Shown here in pieces: positions 12,187 through 23,046 of a stretch of 64,000 nt of DNA. The notes below the pieces were generated by a model. The model was not told where the DNA came from, ran no database searches, and worked only from the letters and a program-made list of their open reading frames with translations. The DNA lies in NCBI GenBank assembly GCA_947034895.1, contig OX344765.1:28463001-28527000 (forward strand), written 5' to 3'. The position numbers were made by a program, and so were the translations under genes. Source of the DNA: Rhytidiadelphus loreus (lineage: Eukaryota > Streptophyta > Bryopsida > Hypnales > Hylocomiaceae). Each line of letters opens with the position of its first letter. Within the stretch, counting starts at the first letter, position 1.

Positions 12187-14690
12187 TAAGGTAACTTCAC
12201 CTAAAATTGATGGAATAAACAATCCAACATGGTCTCCATAATTATATTGAATTTTTTTTTTCTTGGTAAGGGCTTCTTGGTAGTCAAAAAAGGAGGTTTT
12301 AGATTCTCTTGGAATGCATTTCGTGAACTCCACATGAATAAACTATGAATATTCTTGAGGAATATTCAACGTATACAAAATAGGTGTTTCTAAAACCAGC
12401 CTTAGACTCTCATAAATGGTGGGAGGCAAGAATTTGTAAGGGTCAGTTTTAGAAAAGAGTCAAAATTAGGTGTAGTTACCTTACCTCACCAATGAAGAAA
12501 GGGGCTAGGAAGCGGAAGTGATTTTATTTGACGTTAGTACTTTATTATCATGAAAAGGCTTGAAGAGAGAGCGCCAAAGTAGGAGAGAAATTTGTTGTTT
12601 GCTTTCAATAGGATTTTAGGCGTTTTGCTTTCTACTCTTATCTCTTCAGTTCCAGCCAACCTTCCGGCTTGGTCATTTCACCTGCGGCTCTTTTTAATGC
12701 AGAGGTTCTGCCTTTCGTTAAAAAAAAGGGAAAGTAGGAGAGATTCAACACTTCCCGAAGCATCTGCCAGCTGGATAACTTCGAGCTTGACAAAGTAGAA
12801 TCTTCTATGAGTTCAGTTATTAATGTAATCATCAAGTCTGCAATCAGCAATCGTCGACGGACTGATTCGTACGAACTTCTAAAAATGAAATTTATCTTTA
12901 ACTTCTTAAAGGTCGTTGAGCTTGACTCTGCTCTTAAGTTAGCGTAACGTAATGAACAGAATGTCTTCTTACGAACTGAACCCACTTGCTCCAGTCTCTT
13001 GCGAAAATGAAGAGGCATCAATCGGGGTGTCATGCTGCAACTGGGGTGTCATGCACTACGACAACGTTTTTTTTAACAATATCACGTCTCGGAATCCGGT
13101 CCAGGTTCAATGTATGGAGCTTCCCAGGCACCCCGCAAGGTGCATGTGCATTCACCAGAATCTCCGCTAACCCTCGTCCACATTGATAAACCCTAAAATT
13201 GGCATCTGTTTCTAGGGCTTTTGGCTGCCGTGAACTGGATGTGGTCGAGCTGCCAGAAGGGATTCCATACAAATTTGGCCAAAGTGAGGATCACAGTTGG
13301 GAAAAAGATCAGGGAGGGAGAAGGGTCGGCACTTGTAGGTACAGAAACGGGGATTAATTGGGGCTAGGTTCATGTTGCGCCTGCCTTAGATTCGTTCGAA
13401 TTTTTTTATTTTATGGGTTGACAATGCGCGAAAAGGCAACTCAGAAGCGCCTCCGGAAGTACTTCCCGTGAGGGTTTGGGAAAAAGCATCGCACCCCAAG
13501 TTGTCGCGAAAGCAGCAAAGGTTCCCCCGATGTACTAGTGGCGGAAGGGGGAAGTTTGGGGAAAGGACACATTCATTGTACTTGGTCCGCATTCTGGAAA
13601 AAATTGAAAATATGATGAGGACAGGTGATATTTGCTGTGATTTGGATTTAATTTAGTCGATAAATTCACCAAGATGCTAGAATTTATTAGATATTATGCA
13701 CATGCGCCGTGTGCATATCTAACAATAAGGATCATTGGTTGTAGTCTATTAAAAAAAAAGAAAAAAAGCCCGTATGTCCGCAAAATGACGGGTATGTACC
13801 TACGAAGTTAATTTGGGATGGATATGAAAAATGCAAATGATGGGAATATACTTGTAAAGTCAATTTGAGATGGATGTTATAAAAAGTTGCAACTACATTC
13901 TCGCTTTTGCAAATTTTGTGAAAATGTGATTTGAAATTCAATTGGGTGCTCATATCAAAAGTTATGGTGATAGAACAAGCCATGGGTAGCTTAGTCCATC
14001 TGTGCTAAAATAGAAAGTGATGTTCTAATAGGCAGTTGTTCAAGGTGTTGGAGGACAAGTTGCAAAAAGAAAAAACTGTTCTTTTACTTTGATTGATAAT
14101 ATTTGATCATCCATGAAGGTATTGAACTACAAAAAAAAATCATCACATTTGCATACCACTTTTATGGTTTCATTTTATAATAATTAAATTATAAGATCAT
14201 TATTTTATTCATGAAAATAGAAATGGCAATTTTAGAGTTATTTTTTTTATCCTTAAGCCAAATTCTAGTGCAAATCTATGACATTTGATTTGATTTCATG
14301 GATTTGTTTTGTACTTGTCTTAGAGTAGGAAAACTTTGTGTTTACTATTAGGATTGTGATTCTTCCAACTTTTCAATGAAGATTTGAAATCTTACAAGTG
14401 TAGTTGTCAACTTGGGGATAACTTCTCAATGGATGATAATTTGGGGCATGTTAGAAGCCTTGACTTTCTTTGCAAATTGTCACACAATGAACTATTGGTT
14501 TCATACAACGGGCTAAGAGTTCCAAAATTGTATAATATCAAACTCTATGTAGTAATGATTCAAAATCTTTTGCTTTGTCAAGCAAGGTCAAAAAATACTT
14601 TTTTTTAAACATCAAATGCTAAAATCTTGCAATCTATATCAAGAAAGCTTCCAAACTTTTTTTAACACTATCATGATGTTTGTCACAACC
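12187..14690. other. Intergenic DNA, partly gene-like composition at 12.6-13.6 kb
   Basis: A less AT-rich patch at about 12600-13600 holds overlapping open frames on both strands (12638-13033 minus, 12952-13186 plus, 13030-13272 minus, 13386-13592 minus). None encodes a domain I recognise, and no consistent splice structure could be built. It may be remains of a gene or transposon. The rest is featureless AT-rich DNA. Confidence 0.35.
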
Positions 14691-15560
14691 TTTGATGGAT
14701 GAATACATGGATGGCTGAAATAATTCATGATGATTGTGACATGACTTTTGATGGATGAATGCATTGATAGATGAACTAATTTATAATGAAATGTGCACTA
14801 CACTAATAATGGTATTTAGTGTTGGCAACACTAATTATGAAGTACAACACTAAATGCCAACAACTTCACTAGTGTTACTAACACTAAATGTCAATATAGG
14901 CACTATTTGACAACTTTTTGAATTTTTTTGGGATATAAATTTTTAACCAGACTTCATTTAGTGTTAAAGGTAATTTCATATTAGAAATGAGCTCACAAGA
15001 GGTGGAAAGTACAACTCTAAATGGGGCTGGTAAAAATTAGGTAACACTATTTGTAACATAACACTAAATACCATCATTAGTGTAGTACCTAGAAATAGAA
15101 TTATTTTCAAATGATGGATTTATGCACATTAGTTAAACAACTCCACTTGAATGATAAGTGCACTAAACAATACATTGGAGTTAAACAACTCCTAGATAAA
15201 GACAATTGTATTGGAACTTGGAGTTAGATAACTTCAAGTGGAAGATTAAGATTGGGATAAAATATGTTAGAATACTTCTAAGTATGACTAAGACTTTTAC
15301 TTTGGTGGATGGTTCTAAATAGAACCGAGAATAAAAAACGAAAGGTGAAAAATAAATCCCAATTTATCTTAAGGACTAATAGTCTTCTATTGATTGATAA
15401 TCTCTATTACATAAAATGGAGCTTGGGGATGAAGAGAACTTTCTTTGGAGATTGACACCTCTCTATAGTCTAGTAGTTTGAGCTCCTTGTAAAAGCATTC
15501 TTGTTAACAATTATATTTTTGCACTCTTAATTGGAGTCCATTGTGGGAGGTATGTACCAT
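14691..15560 (+). mobile_element. LTR-like dispersed repeat, copy 1, interrupted by a MITE
   Basis: Aligns with the reverse complement of about 47135-47590. Shared words are cacaacctttgatggatgaa, atgatgattgtg, gatggatttatgcac/gcaa, aacaactccacttgaatga, atcttaa(g/a)gactaatagtctt, atggagcttgggg and aattggagt(c/t)cattgt. A TGTT(A/G)AAxACTT start-like word at about 15267 and the shared downstream end suggest a retrotransposon terminal repeat region. No primer-binding site or polypurine tract is convincing, so LTR remains an inference. Confidence 0.55.
14801..15082. mobile_element. 282-bp MITE with ~23-bp inverted ends and TA duplication
   Basis: The ends are inverted: cactaataatggtatttagt at the left, and acactaaataccatcattag followed by tg at the right, one mismatch over more than 20 bp. 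TA flanks both sides (14799-14800 and 15083-15084). The related repeat at about 47.4 kb lacks the element and reads gtgcattagtgg where this copy reads gtgcacTA[element]TAgtacc. That is a natural empty site. TA duplication suggests a Tc1/mariner-type origin. No coding sequence. Confidence 0.85.
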
Positions 15561-15866
15561 ACACATTGTCATTGTAGGTTATTATGCTTTTATAAACTTG
15601 AATTTCAAATAAAATGTGTTTTCTTTCATTTTTTGTCGTATAGACTAAATTATTATTCTTAACAATTTTTTAGTGAAACTAATTTAGTCCTTCGAGTCTT
15701 AACAATTTCGAGTCCTTCGAGTCCTTCACAATTTATAAATGTCATCTATGCCTATTTAAGTAAAATAAATTCAATCAGTATTGTATACTTATAAGCATCT
15801 CCACCACATATGTGATGTTTTTAGTCTTTGAATGGATTTTCATATTGTCATGTCTTTCAAGCACTA

Positions 15867-15945
15867 CAAGAGAAAGGAATATTTTAAGTATAGTCATAGT
15901 AGTATAGTCCTATAATTTACGACCTTTTAGGAGATCAACGGTGCC
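15867..15945 (+). mobile_element. Isolated CACTA-type terminus
   Basis: Begins cactacaagagaaagg, the classic En/Spm-CACTA end, and continues ttttaagtatagtc...gaccttttaggagat. The same terminal sequence recurs at 37648-37720 (actacaagagaaaggggtg...ttaggagat). No inverted partner is visible nearby for either copy, so both look like truncated ends. Confidence 0.5.
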
Positions 15946-15949
15946 AGTA

Positions 15950-16208
15950 TGTAAGCTCAAGAATGTGAGCTTGTGAGCATTGAGCCTACAATATAGGTAC
16001 CTATAATATAGATACCACACATTATAGATGGTATATATATCATAAACACCTATAATATGGGTATTTATAACATATACACCCTATAATCATAGATGGTTTC
16101 TATAGTATATACACCTATAACATAGGTGTGTAGTGTTTTAGGTTTATAGGCTCGCACTCCTTTGCTCACATTATAGCAACCCTCCCCATCCATACTGGCA
16201 TATTCCAA
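15950..16208. mobile_element. Short inverted-repeat element with degenerate cctataatatagg repeats
   Basis: The left end tgccagtatg and the right end catactggca are inverted. Both are followed inward by aatgtgagc and then (g)agcctacaa/agcctataaa on the respective strands. The middle consists of diverged copies of an ~14-bp AT-rich word such as acctataatatag(g/a)ta. Target duplication not identified. Non-coding. Confidence 0.5.
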
Positions 16209-17302
16209 CAATGTTAGAATTTTATTGAATACATTGTCTTGATAAACTCATACAATGTTTCAAATGCTTTATTGAGGTAGTGAGTAGACTATAATACTCA
16301 AATTTCATCATACTAAAACTTATTAAAAACTTATTGTGATTATTACAAAAGCATCTATACATTGATTATCGATTGTTTTATTGTTTTTTTAATGTTTTCA
16401 TAAGTATGTACTAAAGAGTCATTATAACAATACCAAAATAAGACTATAATCAATATTATAAGTCACACTATTTTTATATACATTACATCCATGCAATTTT
16501 ACACTACATTATATCTATACTCACCCTCTAAAACAATAGAAGTGACATAATCTCAAGAAATATTATTTCCTATGAAGTTAATTTTTCAAAATAATATAAA
16601 ATTTAAATTTAAATGGTCACATCCACCTTTCTTATAGTTTTCAACTATACTTAATCATTACTTCCATAATTGTGCATAAAACATGTTCTATTGTTTGAAG
16701 TGTACCAATATAAGTACAAGTCCCTTATACAACTAACCAATTCTTTTGATATCATTGACAAAGAGAGATAAAGCAAATGGAATATGATGTACCATGCATC
16801 CAAACTATGCATACACACCACCCCTACCTACCACCCTCAATTCAAAAAATCTAGGACTGTCAATGTGCTTAAAAAAATAAAATCCATCTTTCCATGCCAT
16901 TGATTTGAATTGCACACAAAATAGTTTTGATTGAATCCTTGTTGTCAATCTCGAATATGATACATATGGAATACTAAATATATATGACTACATGGAATAT
17001 ATATGACTATATGGAATATATATGAATATATGGTACAAGATATACAAATACATATGGATATATGATATATTGATATACAAATGCAGATATTGATACTTGA
17101 TAGGGTGAATATATCTCATATTGATTGTAGTGACAACAACTTCCTAAAAAATATAAGTAAGGAGGGGGCTACAAAATGAATTTAATAAGTACATTGTAAT
17201 CATGAATGTGAATTAATTAATTGGTAGATTGTATTAATTGACACTAAGCACCCCAAAAATATATGCACCGAAATGACATATAAGTATATGATGTATTATA
17301 TG
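16209..17302. other. AT-rich intergenic DNA
   Basis: No coding frame of interest. Includes a degenerate tatatgactatatggaa-type repeat at about 16970-17060. Nothing else recognised. Confidence 0.5.
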
Positions 17303-17549
17303 CATTAGATGAAATTTAACCCTCATTAAAGGCTGTGAGTTTTTTTGCGTTCTCATCTCTGCTACACAACTTGCTAACGTGGTCGAGAGACAGCCACGTC
17401 AACAAACATTAAAAAAATATTTATTTATTTTATTTTATTTATTTTTAAATAATAATAATAATAATTTTTTTTCAAAGAACACAGGTTGGTTCCTAGCAGC
17501 GGAACCAACCTGAAAATGGCCCTTTCAAAGGGTTGAATCCCATCTAATG
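17303..17549. mobile_element. MITE, CATTAGATG family, copy 2 (best preserved ends)
   Basis: Starts cattagatgaaatttaaccc and ends gggttgaatcccatctaatg, an inverted pair. The internal palindromic block has cgtggtcgagagacagccacg. The AT-rich middle is composed of ttattt/ataat runs. A second palindrome is ggttggttcc...ggaaccaacc. Non-coding, 247 bp. This copy defines the family structure most clearly. The TA within catTAgatg may be the target duplication, but this is not proven. Confidence 0.75.
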
Positions 17550-18813
17550 TCTTGGTTCATATCTACATTGTCTTTTATTTGGAAGTCAAGTAAGAGATAC
17601 AAAATTATATGAAAATTTAAAAAATATATCAAACAATTTTTCAAAATTATAGTGGCTCTTGGAGACTTACAAAAATTGCTATAGTAGATTGAGAGATTTT
17701 CATACAAGTAACACATTTTCATAAAATAAAATTTAAAATTTTCTAAATGATTTTAATTTCTTATTTTAATGAAATTTATTGCTGAAAAAACTCTTAACAC
17801 TAAAATATTTTTAAAATTCTTTAGTGAGGAATGATAATTCTTTTAGGAATTTTGTAGCAAGAATTTCACAAATTTAAATTTTTTATTGAGTGAAATATTA
17901 TTGACTAGAATACAACTCCCAATACTTATATTTTTGTAAATTAAAATAAACATAAAAAATAGTATATTTTGTATTTTATACACTTTTTGAACTTTATATA
18001 ATTTTCTGGAGAATTTTGGAGTAAATTATAAAAAATATAAATATTAAAAGTCATATTTTGGCCAACAATATTCCATTTGATAAAATTTAAAATTCACGAG
18101 ATTCTTACCACAAAATTCCAAAATGAATTTTCATTACAATTACTAAAGCTCTAGCTTTGAGATAAATTATTTATGTTAAAAGTTTTTTATTAATAAATTT
18201 TATTTAAAAAATTTAATCAAAAAATTGTTAAATTTATTGAAAAAATCATTTTCTACAAGTTTGTTATTTGTACCTCAACAAGTTCAAAATTTCTTGAAAT
18301 AAATATTATTTTTCAATTAATTATGGCAATTTTTGAAGTGTATGAGAACTCACGAGAACTAGTGTAGATGCCTTCAACAAGTAGAAATGCTCTTTAATTT
18401 CTAAAGAACCATGAGTGCAAATTTTATACAATTGACAAATGTAGTTCACTACAATTTTTTCATTTGTGACTAATAATAAATGAACTTTTTTAGTAAATCA
18501 CTACTTAAATTTTAAATTTGCAATCATTATTATCTTTGGTGTAGATAATTTAGAACAATATGAATTTTTTTCAAGTCCTTTGATATGCCATTGCTTGGAA
18601 TGATGTAACCAAGGAAGTCTACTTGAGATGTGAAGAAGGTACACTTTTCAAGCTTTGCATATAAACTAACGTTTGGAACCTTTTCAAGGATCTTACATGT
18701 TCTTCATGCTACTTTACATCTCTAGAATATATAAGAATGTCATTAAAATAGCAAACAATGAAGACGTCTAAAAATTCTCAAAATATGTCCTTAAATTGTT
18801 GAAAAATGGCTAG
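17550..18813. other. AT-rich intergenic DNA
   Basis: Very AT-rich, with no usable coding frame except a 65-codon minus-strand frame (17525-17722) that starts inside the MITE and is not convincing. Nothing else recognised. Confidence 0.5.
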
Positions 18814-18816
18814 TGT

Positions 18817-19312
18817 CACTATAAGAAACCCACGTTTTAGGTGATGAGCCCTAATTTTTTGGAACGTTTTTTTTTCATCTATGTTGACATCTAGTTGTTT
18901 TTACGTCAACAATGACATCCAATGAATATCATGAAAAACATAAAAACAACTTGATGTCAACATAGATGTCAAAAAAAATATGTTCCAAAAACATTAGAAG
19001 AGATTTCAGGATTTTAAGGGCCGTTTCAGGGCCGTTCCCGGCAGTAAAAGAACGCCGCTGTTAGAATTTTTTTTTTTTGAATTTTTTTTAAGTCCTTAAA
19101 ACGAGAAACAAAGTTAAAATTTATTTTTTATTTTTTATTTTTTTTGAAAAATCTGACTTGGCCGTCTCTCGGCCAGATCAGCACAGGCTAGGAACAGCGG
19201 ATATCGACGGTTCTCGGGGGGGGGGGGTGAGTTGGGAACTCGCAGCCCTCCCCGAGAGCCAAAACACATGTAATGCTTACCTCGTCACCTAAAACACGGG
19301 GTTCTTCTAGTG
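18817..19312. mobile_element. Small non-autonomous CACTA element with TGT duplication
   Basis: The left end cactataagaaacccacgtt continues ttaggtgatgag. The right end, read on the minus strand, is cactagaagaaccccgtgtt continuing ttaggtgacgag, an inverted pair of about 32 bp with few mismatches. The 3-bp direct repeat TGT flanks it (18814-18816 and 19313-19315), as expected for CACTA transposons. Inside is a further inverted repeat (18855-18985, arms with ctatgttgacatcta). A CATTAGATG MITE (18992-19275) inserted beside the right end. Confidence 0.88.
18992..19275. mobile_element. MITE, CATTAGATG family, copy 3 (nested in CACTA element)
   Basis: Starts cattagaagagatttcagg and ends aaaacacatgtaatg. 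The internal palindromes are ttggccgtctctcggccaga and ggccgttcccgg, with an AT-rich middle. It lies entirely within the CACTA element 18817-19312, so it inserted later. It also contains a run of 13 G near 19218. Non-coding. Confidence 0.7.
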
Positions 19313-19315
19313 TGT

Positions 19316-20397
19316 AGTTGTAAGTCCCAAAGGCATGCTGTTGTATGGGTAGAACTCGCCTTAGTACATTATCTTTTATTGCATATAGGTAGAGCCTCCC
19401 TCCCTAAGTCAATACTTTGTAAGCAAATAAAACTCTCTAAAGTAATAGGGCCAGGCAGTCTTGGCTTGGAGAATATAATAAGTGGTAGCACTGAATGAGA
19501 GGTGGCTAAGGAAATTGTAGTAGAGGTAGACCCTATCAATGAAAGGTAAAATAGGGTATATAAAAAGCTTCTTGGTCATGACACATGAGGCTCTTTTTCT
19601 AAGGATGTAGCACATGTACTACCGCCATAGCTTCATATGTGCCCTCCTCTTCACCTCCTTTGTTGTTGTGTTTGAACAACCTACAAATTGTTGAAGGCAT
19701 TTTTCATCATTTCAAGAAAACTTTTGTGATCATTGATTTGTCATATATGATGTTGTCCAATTACAATGTGTGATCATACATGACATTTTTTGTGCAAGTT
19801 GAATTGTGTGTGATCATCGAATTACTATATCTGATTTTATGGTCACACAAAATTCAATTTCAATTGAATTGCCAAAATCTATTAAGATTTATCAATTTTG
19901 AAACAAGTACTATTTATCGTAACAATAAAATCAAGTAACATTATTTTCAATTCCATAGCTTCAATGTAGAAACAATATTAAGAAATCAACACAACTACAT
20001 GAATCATCAGTCTTTAATTGTTTTGTGGATTCCAAAGAATTTGTATCCAACCAAATAATGTAACCATAGAAGAGACGAAGTCGAGAAGTCAAATTCTTAT
20101 TCAAGGTTGAGCTAAAGCTCTTACTCATCCATAGTGTTGGGTTGAGAAGGCTGAAGACTTTGGGCAATAATTTCTTCTTCAATCGGAATGAAGGCAACGT
20201 CATTCTTACCTGAATAGTTTATGAAGTCATGAATGTGCGTTGGGTTGGTTTAATATAACTATTGTATCTGCAACTCTAAGTCTTTAATGACCTCATAATC
20301 AATCCCGTTGTCCTTATAAATGCTACCAACTCTTGGCACCAATGTTTTGATGCTGCAATGAGTAAAGCAATTTTAGATCATTGAAGGTTTGACATCC
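19316..20397. other. Intergenic DNA, no gene recognised
   Basis: Short open frames on both strands (19310-19498 +, 19409-19615 -, 19961-20203 -) carry no domain I recognise. Composition is AT-rich. It may include further remains of the pogo-type element whose transposase lies at 20673-21225, but nothing can be aligned by eye. Confidence 0.4.
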
Positions 20398-20672
20398 CAT
20401 TAAATGGGATTTACCTTGTTTAGAGGGTTGTGAGTTCCCTGTAGTTCTTAAATTGCAAGAACGCAACCACTACTGTAGTTTAACATAGCCGAGAGACTGC
20501 CACATCAAAAAATAATAATAATAATTTTTTATATTTTTATATTTTTATATATTTTAAATAATTAAAACTTAAAAATCTTAAATGGTTTTTAATTTTAAAT
20601 AACAGTGGTTGGTTTCCAACATGGAGAACCAACCTGAAACAACCTTCTAGGGTGGCTAAAACACATCTAAAG
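20398..20672. mobile_element. MITE, CATTAGATG family, copy 4 (next to pogo-type transposase fossil)
   Basis: Starts cattaaatgggatttacc and ends gctaaaacacatctaaag. Internal blocks are catagccgagagactgccac, an AT-rich middle and the palindrome ggttggtttcc...ggagaaccaacc. Its right end abuts the point where the pogo-like transposase reading (…VVVAWN) stops, so it probably inserted into that gene. Non-coding. Confidence 0.7.
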
Positions 20673-21225
20673 ATATTCCATGCAACAACTACAATTTGAG
20701 TGGCTTGCAAAACATCAATTTTTGCGGGGTCTTACATCTTGTCTTCTATGCATTCTAGAAAACTAGTAGCTAGGTGAATTGTTTATGGTAATAAGCCTTG
20801 AGGTTTTGGATGATTGAAACCTGCATTACATGGTTGGATCTTAGATGTCGTATCAGGAGGGACGTACAACACAATGGTATTACGTAGAGTGATAAAATTG
20901 GGAATTGAAGAAAGAGGAATGTGGGCATTACAATTGTCAAGAATCAAAAGCAGTTTTTGTCTTATGATATGCATATTAAAAACCTTCAATCACTCAACAA
21001 AAATGGGTTGCATCATCCATGCTTTCTTGTTGTTTGTATATATACTTTTAAGGTATATGTGGTTGATGTTTTTGAAGCAACAAAGGTTCTTGTACTTGCT
21101 AATAAGTAGAACTGGACATTACCATTGCTAGACAACTAAAGTAATACACTCCTTGTTATACTTCCTCCCTTTCAACTATTTAGTGACCAAAGATTGATCA
21201 ACTTGTTTGTAGAAAAACTTTAGCA
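20673..21225 (-). pseudogene. pogo/Tigger-type (DDE_1) transposase fragment
   Basis: Read on the minus strand, three frames together give a recognisable DDE_1 transposase core. In order: GRKYNKE (21150-21172 region), KNLCCFKNINH, NNKKAWM, then LLLILDNCNAH with the second catalytic Asp, then LYVPPDTTSKIQPCNAG, the LPPNTTS-QP-DAG block in which the third catalytic Asp is replaced by Asn. KIDVLQATQIVVVAWN follows. These blocks are characteristic of pogo/Tigger/Fot1 transposases, which cut and paste DNA at TA sites. Several stops and frameshifts make it inactive. The N-terminal DNA-binding part and first Asp block are not readable. The CATTAGATG MITE truncates the far end. Confidence 0.82.
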
Positions 21226-22550
21226 TTGCAAGATGCAAGTGTTACTAATAGCAAGGTAGGATCTATTCTAAATAATCTATTCATATATTCATCATGAATG
21301 AATCATGTCCTATACAAACACGATTTGTGCTTCTCAATACTAAACTTGCAAAGGTTGCATTTGATTGTTTAGTTTACAAGATATTTGCTTGAAATTTGTA
21401 ATGTGTTCTCATTCAAACCAACAAATCCCAAACAAGCCTTGAAGTAACAAATACATTTATTAAAATACAAATTACAATCCCATAAAACTAGTAAGTTTAT
21501 CTATATCATGAAAAAATATCAAAAACTTCGTAATGTATTTCTACATTAAAAATAATATCATCAATTGATCATGTTCTAATTTGCAAATGTGAAACGTGTA
21601 ATTCGGATTTGAAGATTTTCTTTAAATTTGGGCTTAGGCTAAAGGATGCATGCCAAATTCAAAAGATCAATACTATTATATTACAATTGTAAAAGTAATT
21701 TTATTAGATGGTACTAAATTAGAGAAATGGTAAATCACCGATGTCTACTTGAACTTGTGAAAATTTTCAAGACCAAACATGTATATTATATAATATTCAT
21801 TGATTTTTCAAAACAATTGCATTCTATTGCTTTAAAGAGAAACATGGATGCATTGAAGTAAATCATTAAATTTTAATTGAATGAAGAAAAAATGCTTCAA
21901 TGTTTGTGATTTAAATAATGATGACATTGAATATCATTCACATGAATAATTAATATTTGTATTTTGGAACATATTGTAATGGTGAGTCTATTATGAGTCT
22001 ATTAGAAGTCTTATCAGATTAGATTAGAAGTCCAGTTGTCCGCACAACTATCTACCTATCTGGGTGAATGCATGGTTGACGGGCTCAATTTTGTGTCACA
22101 AAGTTGAAAACTGCAAACACTTCATTTTCAAATTGATGTACAAGGGACCTCCAATTTAATTTTTCAATGAAACAACTTGGTTTAGGATAATGAACTTAGT
22201 GCACAACAGTTCTATGATTTTATTTTATTTTTTTAATATCATATGTGAGCACTAGGGACTTTTGAAGAAAAGTGGATGTGACGAAACTACTGTCAGCAAA
22301 AATGAAAAAGGACTTTTTTCACTCTTTTGCTTAAGCCAAAAGAATTAGAGGTACTAAGTTCTAATAGAGTTTGAACTCATGATTTTAGAAATCAATGGCT
22401 TGTAATGTACTTTTTCTTTATGTGTTTGCTAGGGACTTTTTAGTGACTTTCAAAACAATGAATTTTCAAAAGTCCTTTTCTCTTAGGCAATATTTTTTTT
22501 TCCCAAACTTTTTTTCCCTAAAGTATAATACTTTTTAAGGTCTAGCAGCG
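21226..22550. other. AT-rich intergenic DNA left of the two-gene element
   Basis: No gene recognised. Composition changes at about 22550-22600 from very AT-rich to near balanced, where the gene A element begins. No terminal inverted repeat or target duplication could be identified at this border. Confidence 0.4.
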
Positions 22551-23046
22551 CCTGAAGAGCTAGGCACTATATTATTTTTTCCTGAATTTTTTCCTGTATA
22601 TGAGGATGGACAGAACGGGAAGTGGCGATGAACACGTCACCACTTGAGCTTGGCGGGAAGGACCAAGACCATCGATTCTGGTCTCTAGTATGCGTTACCG
22701 ATCGTGAGGGCTGCCGGTCGAGATCGGACTGTCGATTTCTGGTCAGAATGAGCGGTTGCGATCAACCGGGGGTTTGGAAGCCCTAATCCTCTCTGTTTGC
22801 ACGGTGGGATGCGCGCAACGTCTCTCTTGTGTTTTTTCTTGTTTTGATTTGGTGAATGGTTGTTGTTGTCTGTGATTTTGTTGGGATTGTGAGGTGTTGA
22901 GGTGGATGTGGAGTGCTACGTTATTGGGCGCGTAATTGCAATCGCTTCATTGCTCCGGTTTGCTTCCAACTTTTGTAGTCTTTGCGCGCGTGTTGCAATT
23001 GATTGGGGTTTAGAATTGAGGCACATCAGTTTTGAATGTTAGTTTA

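Noticed and set aside
12600..13600. A protein gene in the less AT-rich patch
   Set aside because: Open frames on both strands overlap, and no domain or consistent exon chain could be built; described only as an intergenic patch.
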